Notes: generated by a model from the letters alone, not told the origin. Positions 49,411 through 63,455 are shown, counted from the first letter of the stretch. The stretch is DNA of 64,000 nucleotides from Macrotis lagotis (GCF_037893015.1 NC_133666.1:3253467-3317466), one strand, 5' to 3'. Numbers and translations: made by a program.

Positions 49411-52400
49411 CTCCTTAGAGTTTTAAACCAATGTGATGGAAATTCAAAGGACTGAGAGTTTTAAGCATGAGAGATGCCTTAAAACACATAAAATAGAGTG
49501 ATGGAACTGGGAATGACTTTAGCATCAAGATTGTTGACTTGGAAAGTGCACGTTGAACACAGATAGAGTTAGAAGGGACAGTAGAAGTGAGAACACAGAC
49601 TAGTCAAGATGTAAGACCCTTGAGATCTGACTTTAAATTTCTTAACTCTAGCATACCGACTGTTCCCATGCAAATGATCTGTCATCACTGAATGTGGAAG
49701 AGCATTCGTAAGGAAGATTCACAACTCATCGCTCTGCAAGTTTTGGGATAAACTCATTGATATCCGAGGTCCCGCCTGGGTTTGATAGTCTATCGTTCTG
49801 TGACGTAAAACTAGAAACATAGTCTATCGAACCTGGAAGTGTCCTTGGGCTCTCAAGTCTCCTGAGAAGATGGAAAATGGAATGAGACTGATCAGGGTGA
49901 ATGGAGCAAGCACATGGAGTAGAATGCCTGAAAAGTCTTCAATCGGGGAACCTGGAATGAGAGAAACAGAAGTCATCAGAAACCACCCAATGTAAGTACA
50001 TCAACAGCCACGATTCTTTTGACCTTTGGACAGATATCATCAGAGCAGAAATGGCTTTACATCTTTGAAAGACAGATTTGAGAGATGCCTTCAGAGGCAT
50101 AATAAAGAGTGATAGAGTTGGTTATGACTTTAAAATAAAAGTTTGCACGTGTGGCAAGTTCCAGTTGAACACAGAAGAGCATATGTAGAAGGGACAGTAG
50201 AACTGAGCCTAGAGACTAGCCAAGTTATAAGGCCTTTTGGGCATAAATTTAAAGAACGTACCTATAGAACCCAAACTGTGATCATGAAAATGATCTCTTA
50301 TCATGATACATGGATGACCATTCAGAGGGATGATTTACAATTCATAACTCTGCATGTTTTAGTGTTGAAATAAGAGACATCCAAAATCCCTTCCAGGTTA
50401 GATAGTTTAACTTTGCATGATGTAAAACGGGGCCTATAGTCTATCCAGCTTGGAAGTGTCCTTTGACTATGAAATCTCCTCAACAGACGGAAAGTGGAAT
50501 GAGACTGTTCAAGGAGGGAGGACCCAGAGTATAGAGTTGAATCCTTTCAAAAGTCTTCAAACAAGGAAGCTGCAATGACAGAGCATGTAGTCGTCACAAA
50601 CCGCAAAAAGTAAGTATATAAGCAGCGAAGATGCTTATGACTTTGGACAGTTATCATCAGAGCTGAAAGGCCTTAGAAGTTGGATGGATAATTTTGGGAG
50701 ATGCCTTAATAGGCAAAATAGAGAGTGATAATTCTGAGAATGACTTTAGTATAAAAGACTGCACATGTGGCAAGTGCCGGTTGAACACAGATGAGAAGAG
50801 GTAGAAGGGACGATAGAACTGAGCATGGAGATTAGCCATGATATAAGGCCTTTCAGTCATGACTTTAAAGAACATACATATAGAACACAAACTATGAGGA
50901 TATGGATACGTGTCTCAGTGCACACGGATGACCATTTAGAGGCTTGGTTTTGAAATCAGAGTTCTGCAGGTTTTGGTTTGAATGAATGGACATCCGAGGT
51001 CCCATCTAGTGCACATAGTCTATCTTTCTTGCATGTGAAACTGGAAATGTATTCCATTTAACTTCAAATTGGCCTTTGGTTATGATACTCCGAAAACAAT
51101 GGAGAATGGCATAGGATCCATCAAAGTGGAAAGTCCAAAGTGATTGAAGTGCCATGCCCACACAGGGTCTTCAGGTATTGAAAACATATCGAAAAATAAT
51201 ATGTCTCAAAGCACACAACCCAAATACATCAGCTCCCCCAGGGTGGTTCACGTTGGGCAGTTATTATCTGAGTGGAAAGACCTCCTTAGATCTTTGACAA
51301 CAGTGATGGAAATCTCAAGGACACCAAATATCAAGCCTGAGAGATTCCTTAGAAGACCTAAGTGAGAGAGAACTATTAATGAATTTAGCGCAAAAGCGGT
51401 CAGTTGGGTAGTGCCAGCTGAAGACAGAAAGGCAGGGGTAGAAAGGAGGCTAAAACTGAGAACACAGAGTAGCCAAGATTCAAAGTGCTTTAGCTATGAA
51501 TTTAATGCTCCTCCCCATAGAACACACACTTTTTTGATGCAATGGAACATCGCATCACTGAATGTGGATGACCAATCAAGAGGATGCACAATTCATGCCT
51601 TTGCTAGTTTTGGTTTAAAATCATTGACATCCAAGCTCCCACCTAAGATTGATAGTCGACCCTTCTGTGATGTAAAACTAGAAGTATAGTCTATTCCACC
51701 TAGATGTGTCCTTTGGCTCTCAATTGTCCTCTCCAGATGGAAAATGGAATGAGACTGATCAAGGGGGAAGGACCAAGTGCATGGAGTATAATGCCTGAAA
51801 AGTTTTCATATAAAGTACCTGTAACGAGAGCAAGAAGACATCAGAAAACACTCAATGTAAGTACACCACCACCCCAGATCCTTTTTACCTTTCGACAGTT
51901 ATGATCAGAGCAGAAAAGGCTTTAGGTCTCTGAATGACAATTTTGGGAAATGCCTAAAAGGCATATTAAAGAGTGACAGTGTTACTTGTGCCTTTAGAAT
52001 AAAATTTTGCACACGTGGAAAGTGCCAGTTGAACAGAGAAGAGCATATGAAGAAGTGGTAGTAGAAATTTGCATGCAGACTAGGCAAGATATAAGGCATT
52101 CCGGGCACAAATCTAAGGAACTTACCTATATAACACATACTGTTATGATAGAAATGATCTCTTATCATGCAGCTTGGATGAGCCGTTAGAGGGATGGTTT
52201 ACAAATCATCCTTGTGCAAGTTTTGGTTTGAATTAATAGACATCCAAGGTCCCATGCCGATCAGATTGTCTATCTTTCTTGGCTTTCAAACTGGAAATGG
52301 AGTCTACATAACTGGAATGCCCCCTTGGAATATGTCACTCAGAAGAACCTGGAGAATTGCATAGGATCGATCAAAGTGGAATGTCCCAAGTGTTTGCTGT

Positions 52401-52534
52401 GGCTTGCCCACTAAGACTGTAAAAGAATGGAAAATCGAATGAATAAGAATACATCTCAATAGAAACAACGGAAATTCAGTAGCAGCCAAATAAGGACAGT
52501 AAGTATCAGTTCTGAAAGAACTCCTTAGAATTTT
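49263..52534 (+). repeat. 3,272-bp higher-order repeat, copy 2
   Basis: Nearly identical to copy 1 over its full length, with anchors at about 49474, 50085, 50701, 51344 and 51950. Distinguishing bases include gagagttttaagc near 49,456, gaagtgccatgccc near 51,147 and ttcaggtattg near 51,170. The SINE is at 49,263-49,410, with its right duplication at 49,411-49,424. Confidence 0.95.
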
Positions 52535-52682
52535 TTTTAGGTTTTTCAAGGCAAATGGGGTTAAGTGGCTTGCCCAAGGCCACACAGCTAGGCAATTATT
52601 AAATGCCCGTGACCAGATTTGAACCCAGCAACTCCTGACTCCAGGGCAGGTGCTTTAACCACTGTGCCACCTAGCTGCCCCC
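52535..52682 (-). mobile_element. SINE in higher-order repeat, copy 3
   Basis: Passenger SINE, same boundaries and duplication (52,521-52,534 and 52,683-52,696). No independent insertion is implied. Confidence 0.95.
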
Positions 52683-55600
52683 CTCCTTAGAGTTTTAAAC
52701 CAATGTGATGGAAATTCAAAGGACTGAGAGTTTTAAGCATGAGAGATGCCTTAAAACACATAAAATAGAGTGATGGAACTGGGAATGACTTTAGCATCAA
52801 GATTGTTGACTTGGAAAGTGCACGTTGAACACAGATAGAGTTAGAAGGGACAGTAGAAGTGAGAACACAGACTAGTCAAGATGTAAGACCCTTGAGATCT
52901 GACTTTAAATTTCTTAACTCTAGCATACCGACTGTTCCCATGCAAATGATCTGTCATCACTGAATGTGGAAGAGCATTCGTAAGGAAGATTCACAACTCA
53001 TCGCTCTGCAAGTTTTGGGATAAACTCATTGATATCCGAGGTCCCGCCTGGGTTTGATAGTCTATCGTTCTGTGACGTAAAACTAGAAACATAGTCTATC
53101 GAACCTGGAAGTGTCCTTGGGCTCTCAAGTCTCCTGAGAAGATGGAAAATGGAATGAGACTGATCAGGGTGAATGGAGCAAGGCATGGAGTAGAATGCCT
53201 GAAAAGTCTTCAATCGGGGAACCTGGAATGAGAGAAACAGAAGTCATCAGAAACCACCCAATGTAAGTACATCAACAGCCACGATTCTTTTGACCTTTGG
53301 ACAGATATCATCAGAGCAGAAATGGCTTTACATCTTTGAAAGACAGATTTGAGAGATGCCTTCAGAGGCATAATAAAGAGTGATAGAGTTGGTTATGACT
53401 TTAAAATAAAAGTTTGCACGTGTGGCAAGTTCCAGTTGAACACAGAAGAGCATATGTAGAAGGGACAGTAGAACTGAGCCTAGAGACTAGCCAAGTTATA
53501 AGGCCTTTTGGGCATAAATTTAAAGAACGTACCTATAGAACCCAAACTGTGATCATGAAAATGATCTCTTATCATGATACATGGATGACCATTCAGAGGG
53601 ATGATTTACAATTCATAACTCTGCATGTTTTAGTGTTGAAATAAGAGACATCCAAAATCCCTTCCAGGTTAGATAGTTTAACTTTGCATGATGTAAAACG
53701 GGGCCTATAGTCTATCCAGCTTGGAAGTGTCCTTTGACTATCAAATCTCCTCAAGAGACGGAAAGTGGAATGAGACTGTTCAAGGAGGGAGGACCAAGAG
53801 TATAGAGTTGAATCCTTTCAAAAGTCTTCAAACAAGGAAGCTGCAATGACAGAGCATGTAGTCGTCACAAACCGCAAAAAGTAAGTATATAAGCAGCGAA
53901 GATGCTTATGACTTTGGACAGTTATCATCAGAGCTGAAAGGCCTTAGAAGTTGGATGGATAATTTTGGGAGATGCCTTAATAGGCAAAATAGAGAGTGAT
54001 AATTCTGAGAATGACTTTAGTATAAAAGACTGCACATGTGGCAAGTGCCGGTTGAACACAGATGAGAAGAGGTAGAAGGGACGATAGAACTGAGCATGGA
54101 GATTAGCCATGATATAAGGCCTTTCAGTCATGACTTTAAAGAACATACATATAGAACACAAACTATGAGGATATGGATACGTGTCTCAGTGCACACGGAT
54201 GACCATTTAGAGGCTTGGTTTTGAAATCAGAGTTCTGCAGGTTTTGGTTTGAATGAATGGACATCCGAGGTCCCATCTAGTGCACATAGTCTATCTTTCT
54301 TGCATGTGAAACTGGAAATGTATTCCATTTAACTTCAAATTGGCCTTTGGTTATGATACTCCGAAAACAATGGAGAATGGCATAGGATCCATCAAAGTGG
54401 AAAGTCCAAAGTGATTGAAGTGGCATGCCCACACAGGGTCTTCAAGTATTGAAAACATATCGAAAAATAATATGTCTCAAAGCACACAACCCAAATACAT
54501 CAGCTCCCCCAGGGTGGTTCACGTTGGGCAGTTATTATCTGAGTGGAAAGACCTCCTTAGATCTTTGACAACAGTGATGGAAATCTCAAGGACACCAAAT
54601 ATCAAGCCTGAGAGATTCCTTAGAAGACCTAAGTGAGAGAGAACTATTAATGAATTTAGCGCAAAAGCGGTCAGTTGGGTAGTGCCAGCTGAAGACAGAA
54701 AGGCAGGGGTAGAAAGGAGGCTAAAACTGAGAACACAGAGTAGCCAAGATTCAAAGTGCTTTAGCTATGAATTTAATGCTCCTCCCCATAGAACACACAC
54801 TTTTTTGATGCAATGGAACATCGCATCACTGAATGTGGATGACCAATCAAGAGGATGCACAATTCATGCCTTTGCTAGTTTTGGTTTAAAATCATTGACA
54901 TCCAAGCTCCCACCTAAGATTGATAGTCGACCCTTCTGTGATGTAAAACTAGAAGTATAGTCTATTCCACCTAGATGTGTCCTTTGGCTCTCAATTGTCC
55001 TCTCCAGATGGAAAATGGAATGAGACTGATCAAGGGGGAAGGACCAAGTGCATGGAGTATAATGCCTGAAAAGTTTTCATATAAAGTACCTGTAACGAGA
55101 GCAAGAAGACATCAGAAAACACTCAATGTAAGTACACCACCACCCCAGATCCTTTTTACCTTTCGACAGTTATGATCAGAGCAGAAAAGGCTTTAGGTCT
55201 CTGAATGACAATTTTGGGAAATGCCTAAAAGGCATATTAAAGAGTGACAGTGTTACTTGTGCCTTTAGAATAAAATTTTGCACACGTGGAAAGTGCCAGT
55301 TGAACAGAGAAGAGCATATGAAGAAGTGGTAGTAGAAATTTGCATGCAGACTAGGCAAGATATAAGGCATTCCGGGCACAAATCTAAGGAACTTACCTAT
55401 ATAACACAAAGTGTTATGATAGAAATGATCTCTTATCATGCAGCTTGGATGAGCCGTTAGAGGGATGGTTTACAAATCATCCTTGTGCAAGTTTTGGTTT
55501 GAATTAATAGACATCCAAGGTCCCATGCCGATCAGATTGTCTATCTTTCTTGGCTTTCAAACTGGAAATGGAGTCTACATAACTGGAATGCCCCCTTGGA

Positions 55601-55805
55601 ATATGTCACTCAGAAGAACCTGGAGAATTGCATAGGATCGATCAAAGTGGAATGTCCCAAGTGTTTGCTGTGGCTTGCCCACTAAGACTGTAAAAGAATG
55701 GAAAATCGAATGAATAAGAATACATCTCAATAGAAACAACGGAAATTCAGTAGCAGCCAAATAAGGACAGTAAGTATCAGTTCTGAAAGAACTCCTTAGA
55801 ATTTT
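52535..55805 (+). repeat. 3,271-bp higher-order repeat, copy 3
   Basis: Same five monomers and SINE, one base shorter because gagcaaggcatggag near 53,177 lacks one base relative to the gagcaagcacatgg or gagcaagtgcatgg of other copies. It carries gaagtggcatgccc and ttcaagtattg near 54,415-54,445, unlike copy 2 but like copies 0 and 5. Confidence 0.95.
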
Positions 55806-55953
55806 TTTTAGGTTTTTCAAGGCAAATGGGGTTAAGTGGCTTGCCCAAGGCCACACAGCTAGGCAATTATTAAATGCCCGTGACCAGATTTGAACCCAGC
55901 AACTCCTGACTCCAGGGCAGGTGCTTTAACCACTGTGCCACCTAGCTGCCCCC
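55806..55953 (-). mobile_element. SINE in higher-order repeat, copy 4
   Basis: Passenger SINE with duplication at 55,792-55,805 and 55,954-55,967. It is unaffected by the rearrangement later in the unit. Confidence 0.95.
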
Positions 55954-58520
55954 CTCCTTAGAGTTTTAAACCAATGTGATGGAAATTCAAAGGACTGAGA
56001 GTTTTAAGCATGAGAGATGCCTTAAAACACATAAAATAGAGTGATGGAACTGGGAATGACTTTAGCATCAAGATTGTTGACTTGGAAAGTGCACGTTGAA
56101 CACAGATAGAGTTAGAAGGGACAGTAGAAGTGAGAACACAGACTAGTCAAGATGTAAGACCCTTGAGATCTGACTTTAAATTTCTTAACTCTAGCATACC
56201 GACTGTTCCCATGCAAATGATCTGTCATCACTGAATGTGGAAGAGCATTCGTAAGGAAGATTCACAACTCATCGCTCTGCAAGTTTTGGGATAAACTCAT
56301 TGATATCCGAGGTCCCGCCTGGGTTTGATAGTCTATCGTTCTGTGACGTAAAACTAGAAACATAGTCTATCGAACCTGGAAGTGTCCTTGGGCTCTCAAG
56401 TCTCCTGAGAAGATGGAAAATGGAATGAGACTGATCAGGGTGAATGGAGCAAGTGCATGGAGTAGAATGCCTGAAAAGTCTTCAATCGGGGAACCTGGAA
56501 TGAGAGAAACAGAAGTCATCAGAAACCACCCAATGTAAGTACATCAACAGCCACGATTCTTTTGACCTTTGGACAGATATCATCAGAGCAGAAATGGCTT
56601 TACATCTTTGAAAGACAGATTTGAGAGATGCCTTCAGAGGCATAATAAAGAGTGATAGAGTTGGTTATGACTTTAAAATAAAAGTTTGCACGTGTGGCAA
56701 GTTCCAGTTGAACACAGAAGAGCATATGTAGAAGGGACAGTAGAACTGAGCCTAGAGACTAGCCAAGTTATAAGGCCTTTTGGGCATAAATTTAAAGAAC
56801 GTACCTATAGAACCCAAACTGTGATCATGAAAATGATCTCTTATCATGATACATGGATGACCATTCAGAGGGATGATTTACAATTCATAGCTCTGCATGT
56901 TTTAGTGTTGAAATAAGAGACATCCAAAATCCCTTCCAGGTTAGATAGTTTAACTTTGCATGATGTAAAACGGGGCCTATAGTCTATCCAGCTTGGAAGT
57001 GTCCTTTTACTATCAAATCTCCTCAAGAGACGGAAAGTGGAACGAGACTGTTCAAGGAGGGAGGACCAAGAGTATAGAGTTGAATCCTTTCAAAAGTCTT
57101 CAAACAAGGAAGCTGCAATGACAGAGCATGTAGTCGTCACAAACCGCAAAAAGTAAGTATATAAGCAGCGAAGATGCTTATGACTTTGGACAGTTATCAT
57201 CAGAGCTGAAAGGCCTTAGAAGTTGGATGGATAATTTTGGGAGATGCCTTAATAGGCAAAATAGAGAGTGATAATTCTGAGAATGACTTTAGTATAAAAG
57301 ACTGCACATGTGGCAAGTGCCCGTTGAACACAGATGAGAAGAGGTAGAAGGGACGATAGAACTGAGCATGGAGATTAGCCATGATATAAGGCCTTTCAGT
57401 CATGACTTTAAAGAACATACATATAGAACACAAACTATGAGGATATGGATACGTGTCTCAGTGCACACGGATGACCATTTAGAGGCTTGGTTTTGAAATC
57501 AGAGTTCTGCAGGTTTTGGTTTGAATGAATGGACATCCGAGGTCCCATCTAGTGCACATAGTCTATCTTTCTTGCATGTGAAACTGGAAATGTATTCCAT
57601 TTAACTTCAAATTGGCCTTTGGTTATGATACTCCGAAAACAATGGAGAATGGCATAGGATCCATCAAAGTGGAAAGTCCAAAGTGATTGAAGTGCCATGC
57701 CCACACAGGGTCTTCAGGTATTGAAAACATATCGAAAAATAATATGTCTCAAAGCACACAACCCAAATACATCAGCTCCCCCAGGGTGGTTCACGTTGGG
57801 CAGTTATTATCTGAGTGGAAAGACCTCCTTAGATCTTTGACAACAGTGATGGAAATCTCAAGGACACCAAATATCAAGCCTGAGAGATTCCTTAGAAGAC
57901 CTAAGTGAGAGAGAACTATTAATGAATTTAGCGCAAAAGCGGTCAGTTGGGTAGTGCCAGCTGAAGACAGAAAGGCAGGGGTAGAAAGGAGGCTAAAACT
58001 GAGAACACAGAGTAGCCAAGATTCAAAGTGCTTTAGCTATGAATTTAATGCTCCTCCCCATAGAACACACACATTTTTGATGCAATGGAACATCGCATCA
58101 CTGAATGTGGATGACCAATCAAGAGGATGCACAATTCATGCCTTTGCTAGTTTTGGTTTAAAATCATTGACATCCAAGCTCCCACCTAAGATTGATAGTC
58201 GACCCTTCTGTGATGTAAAACTAGAAGTATAGTCTATTCCACCTAGATGTGTCCTTTGGCTCTCAATTGTCCTCTCCAGATGGAAAATGGAATGAGACTG
58301 ATCAAGGGGGAAGGACCAGTGCATGGAGTATAATGCCTGAAAAGTTTTCATATAAAGTACCTGTAACGAGAGCAAGAAGACATCAGAAAACACTCAATGT
58401 AAGTACACCACCACCCCAGATCCTTTTTACCTTTCGACAGTTATGATCAGAGCAGAAAAGGCTTTAGGTCTCTGAATGACAATTTTGGGAAATGCCTAAA
58501 AGGCATATTAAAGAGTGACA

Positions 58521-59268
58521 GTCTTCAAACAAGGAAGCTGCAATGACAGAGCATGTAGTCGTCTCAAACCGCAAAAAGTAAGTATATAAGCAGCGAAGAT
58601 GCTTATGACTTTGGACAGTTATCATCAGAGCTGAAAGGCCTTAGAAGTTGGATGGATAATTTTGGGAGATGCCTTAATAGGCAAAATAGAGAGTGATAAT
58701 TCTGAGAATGACTTTAGTATAAAAGACTGCACATGTGGCAAGTGCCGGTTGAACACAGATGAGAAGAGGTAGAAGGGACGATAGAACTGAGCATGGAGAT
58801 TAGCCATGATATTAGGCCTTTCAGTCATGACTTTAAAGAACATACATATAGAACACAAACTATGAGGATATGGATACGTGTCTCAGTGCACACGGATGAC
58901 CATTTAGAGGCTTGGTTTTGAAATCAGAGTTCTGCAGGTTTTGATTTGAATGAATGGACATCCGAGGTCCCATCTAGTGTACATAGTCTATCTTTCTTGC
59001 ATGTGAAACTGGAAATGTATTCCATTTAACTTCAAATTGGCCTTTGGTTATGATATTCCGAAAACAATGGAGAATGGCATAGGATCCATCAAAGTGGAAA
59101 GTCCAAAGTGATTGAAGTGGCATGCATCAGCTCCCCCCGGGTGGTTCACGTTGGGCAGTTATTATCTGAGTGGAAAGACCTCCTTAGATCTTTGACAACA
59201 GTGATGGAAATCTCAAGGACACCAAATATCAAGCCTGAGAGATTCCTTAGAAGACCTAAGAAAGGAGG
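58521..59268 (+). repeat. Partly duplicated, internally deleted segment within copy 4
   Basis: Matches 61,325 onward in the next unit with offset 2,804, including the diagnostic gtcgtctcaaacc (copies 0-4 have gtcgtcacaaacc at that site). A 70-bp deletion lies at about 59,125 (gtggcatgc joined to atcagctcc). A second of about 397 bp lies near 59,260 (gacctaag joined through aaaggagg to aaggaccaagtgc). The entry junction at 58,520 joins agtgacag to gtcttcaaac with about 3 bases in common. Confidence 0.9.
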
Positions 59269-60034
59269 AAGGACCAAGTGCATGGAGTATAATGCCTGAA
59301 AAGTTTTCATATAAAGTACCTGTAACGAGAGCAAGAAGACATCAGAAAACACTCAATGTAAGTACACCACCACCCCAGATCCATTTTACCTTTCGACAGT
59401 TATGATCAGAGCAGAAAAGGCTTTAGGTCTCTGAATGACAATTTTGGGAAATGCCTAAAAGGCATATTAAAGAGTGACAGTGTTACTTGTGCCTTTAGAA
59501 TAAAATTTTGCACACGTGGAAAGTGCCAGTTGAACAGAGAAGAGCATATGAAGAGTGGTAGTAGAAATTTGCATGCAGACTAGGCAAGATATAAGGCATT
59601 CCGGGCACAAATCTAAGGAACTTACCTATATAACACAAAGTGTTATGATAGAAATGATCTCTTATCATGCAGCTTGGATGAGCCGTTAGAGGGATGGTTT
59701 ACAAATCATCATTGTGCAAGTTTTGGTTTGAATTAATAGACATCCAAGGTCCCATGCCGATCAGATTGTCTATCTTTCTTGGCTTTCAAACTGGAAATGG
59801 AGTCTACATAACTGGAATGCCCCCTTGGAATATGTCACTCAGAAGAACCTGGAGAATTGCATAGGATCGATCAAAGTGGAATGTCCCAAGTGTTTGCTGT
59901 GGCTTGCCCACTAAGACTGTAAAAGAATGGAAAATCGAATGAATAAGAATACATCTCAATAGAAACAACGGAAATTCAGTAGCAGCCAAATAAGGACAGT
60001 AAGTATCAGTTCTGAAAGAACTCCTTAGAATTTT

Positions 60035-60182
60035 TTTTAGGTTTTTCAAGGCAAATGGGGTTAAGTGGCTTGCCCAAGGCCACACAACTAGGCAATTATT
60101 AAATGCCCGTGACCAGATTTGAACCCAGCAACTCCTGACTCCAGGGCAGGTGCTTTAACCACTGTGCCACCTAGCTGCCCCC
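60035..60182 (-). mobile_element. SINE in higher-order repeat, copy 5
   Basis: Passenger SINE with duplication at 60,021-60,034 and 60,183-60,196. It has one private change near 60,086 (cacacaactaggc, others cacacagctaggc). Confidence 0.95.
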
Positions 60183-63100
60183 CTCCTTAGAGTTTTAAAC
60201 CAATGTGATGGAAATTCAAAGGACTGAGAGTATTAAGCATGAGAGATGCCTTAAAACACATAAAATAGAGTGATGGAACTGGGAATGACTTTAGCATCAA
60301 GATTGTTGACTTGGAAAGTGCACGTTGAACACAGATAGAGTTAGAAGGGACAGTAGAAGTGAGAACACAGACTAGTCAAGATGTAAGACCCTTGAGATCT
60401 GACTTTAAATTTCTTAACTCTAGCATACCGACTGTTCCCATGCAAATGATCTGTCATCACTGAATGTGGAAGAGCATTCGTAAGGAAGATTCACAACTCA
60501 TCGCTCTGCAAGTTTTGGGATAAACTCATTGATATCCGAGGTCCCGCCTGGGTTTGATAGTCTATCGTTCTGTGACGTAAAACTAGAAACATAGTCTATC
60601 GAACCTGGAAGTGTCCTTGGGCTCTCAAGTCTCCTGAGAAGATGGAAAATGGAATGAGACTGATCAGGGTGAATGGAGCAAGTGCATGGAGTAGAATGCC
60701 TGAAAAGTCTTCAATCGGGGAACCTGGAATGAGAGAAACAGAAGTCATCAGAAACCACCCAATGTAAGTACATCAACAGCCACGATTCTTTTGACCTTTG
60801 GACAGATATCATCAGAGCAGAAATGGCTTTACATCTTTGAAAGACAGATTTGAGAGATGCCTTCAGAGGCATAATAAAGAGTGATAGAGTTGGTTATGAC
60901 TTTAAAATAAAAGTTTGCACGTGTGGCAAGTTCCAGTTGAACACAGAAGAGCATATGTAGAAGGGACAGTAGAACTGAGCCTAGAGACTAGCCAAGTTAT
61001 AAGGCCTTTTGGGCATAAATTTAAAGAACGTACCTATAGAACCCAAACTGTGATCATGAAAATGATCTCTTATCATGATACATGGATGACCATTCAGAGG
61101 GATGATTTACAATTCATAGCTCTGCATCTTTTAGTGTTGAAATAAGAGACATCCAAAATCCCTTCCAGGTTAGATAGTTTAACTTTGCATGATGTAAAAC
61201 GGGGCCTATAGTCTATCCAGCTTCGAAGTGTCCTTTGACTATCAAATCTCCTCAAGAGACAGAAAGTGGAACGAGACTGTTCAAGGAGGGAGGACCAAGA
61301 GTATAGAGTTGAATCCTTTCAAAAGTCTTCAAACAAGGAAGCTGCAATGACAGAGCATGTAGTCGTCTCAAACCGCAAAAAGTAAGTATATAAGCAGCGA
61401 AGATGCTTATGACTTTGGACAGTTATCATCAGAGCTGAAAGGCCTTAGAATTTGGATGGATAATTTTGGGAGATGCCTTAATAGGCAAAATAGAGAGTGA
61501 TAATTCTGAGAATGACTTTAGTATAAAAGACTGCACATGTGGCAAGTGCAGGTTGAACACAGATGAGAAGAGGTAGAAGGGACGATAGAACTGAGCATGG
61601 AGATTAGCCATGATAAAAGGCCTTTCAGTCATGACTTTAAAGAACATACATATAGAACACAAACTATGAGGATATGGATACGTGTCTCAGTGCACACGGA
61701 TGACCATTTAGAGGCTTGGTTTTGAAATCAGAGTTCTGCAGGTTTTGGTTTGAATGAATGGACATCCGAGGTCCCATCTAGTGCACATAGTCTATCATTC
61801 TTGCATGTGAAACTGGAAATGTATTCCATTTAACTTCAAATTGGCCTTTGGTTATGATACTCAGAAAACAATAGAGAATGGCATAGGATCCAGCAAAGTG
61901 GAAAGTCCAAAGTAATTGAAGTGGCATGCCCACACAGGGTCTTCAAGTATTGAAAACATATCGAAAAATAATATGTCTCAAAGCACACAACCCAAATACA
62001 TCAGCTCCCCCAGGGTGGTTCACGTTGGGCAGTTATTATCTGAGTGGAAAGACCTCCTTAGATCTTTGACAACAGTGATGGAAATCTCAAGGACACCAAA
62101 TATCAAGCCTGAGAGATTCCTTAGAAGACCTAAGTGAGAGAGAACTATTAATGAATTTAGCGCAAAAGCGGTCAGTTGGGTAGTGCCAGCTGAAGACAGA
62201 AAGGCAGGGGTAGAAAGGAGGCTAAAACTGAGAACACAGAGTAGCCAAGATTCAAAGTGCTTTAGCTAAGAATTTAATGCTCCTCCCCATAGAACACACA
62301 CTTTTTTGATGCAATGGAACATCGCATCACTGAATGTGGATGACCAATCAAGAGGATGCACAATTCATGCCTTTGCTAGTTTTGGTTTAAAATCATTGAC
62401 ATCCAAGCTCCCACCTAAGATTGATAGTCGACCCTTCTGTGATGTAAAACTAGAAGTATAGTCTATTCCACCTAGATGTGTCCTTTGGCACTCAATTGTC
62501 CTCTCCAGATGGAAAATGGAATGAGACTGATCAAGGGGGAAGGACCAAGTGCATGGAGTATAATGCCTGAAAAGTTTTCATATAAAGTACCTGTAACGAG
62601 AGCAAGAAGACATCAGAAAACACTCAATGTAAGTACACCACCACCCCAGATCCGTTTTACCTTTCGACAGTTATGATCAGAGCAGAAAAGGCTTTAGGTC
62701 TCTGAATGACAATTTTGGGAAATGCCTAAAAGGCATATTAAAGAGTGACAGTGTTACTTGTGCCTTTAGAATAAAATTTTGCACACGTGGAAAGTGCCAG
62801 TTGAACAGAGAAGAGCATATGAAGAAGTGGTAGTAGAAATTTGCCTGCAGACTAGGCAAGATATAAGGCATTCCGGGCACAAATCTAAGGAACTTACCTA
62901 TATAACACAAAGTGTTATGATAGAAATGATCTCTTATCATGCAGCTTGGATGAGCCATTAGAGGGATGGTTTACAAATCATCCTTGTGCAAGTTTTGGTT
63001 TGAATTAATAGACATCCAAGGTCCCATGCCGATCAGATTGTCTATCTTTCTTGGCTTTCAAACTGGAAATGGAGTCTACATAACTGGAATGCCCCCTTGG

Positions 63101-63306
63101 AATATGTCACTCAGAAGAACCTGGAGAATTGCATAGGATCGATCAAAGTGGAATGTCCCAAGTGTTTGCTGTGGCTTGCCCACTAAGACTGTAAAAGAAT
63201 GGAAAATCGAATGAATAAGAATACATCTCAATAGAAACAACGGAAATTCAGTAGCAGCCAAATAAGGACAGTAAGTATCAGTTCTGAAAGAACTCCTTAG
63301 AATTTT
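60035..63306 (+). repeat. 3,272-bp higher-order repeat, copy 5
   Basis: Same ABBAB order, with anchors at about 60246, 60857, 61474, 62117 and 62723. Private differences include aagaatttaatg near 62,270 (others tatgaatttaatg), tctatcattcttgc near 61,791 and ctttggcactcaattg near 62,483, so it is a little more diverged from copies 2-4 than they are from each other. Confidence 0.94.
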
Positions 63307-63455
63307 TTTTAGGTTTTTTCAAGGCAAATGGGGTTAAGTGGCTTGCCCAAGGCCACACAGCTAGGCAATTATTAAATGCCCGTGACCAGATTTGAACCCA
63401 GCAACTCCTGACTCCAGGGCAGGTGCTTTAACCACTGTGCCACCTAGCTGCCCCC
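63307..63455 (-). mobile_element. SINE in higher-order repeat, copy 6
   Basis: Passenger SINE, 149 bp, one base longer than the others because of an extra T in the ggttttttcaagg run. Duplication at 63,293-63,306 and from 63,456. Confidence 0.95.

Larger units (their letters stand above)
55806..60034 (+). repeat. Rearranged higher-order repeat, copy 4 (4,229 bp)
   Basis: This copy begins like the others and runs normally to about 58,520, just past the B anchor near 58,496. It then jumps back to sequence that corresponds to 57,096 in its own unit. The partly duplicated segment (58,521-59,268) contains two internal deletions, after which the normal sequence resumes to the next SINE at 60,035. 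The net gain over the standard unit is 957 bp. The second half also has a 3-bp loss near 59,553 (atgaagagtggtag against atgaagaagtggtag). Confidence 0.9.

Noticed and set aside
45991-63455. Six separate SINE insertions at one hot spot
   Set aside because: All have the same boundaries, the same duplication mismatch and shared private changes, so they descend from one insertion copied with the unit.
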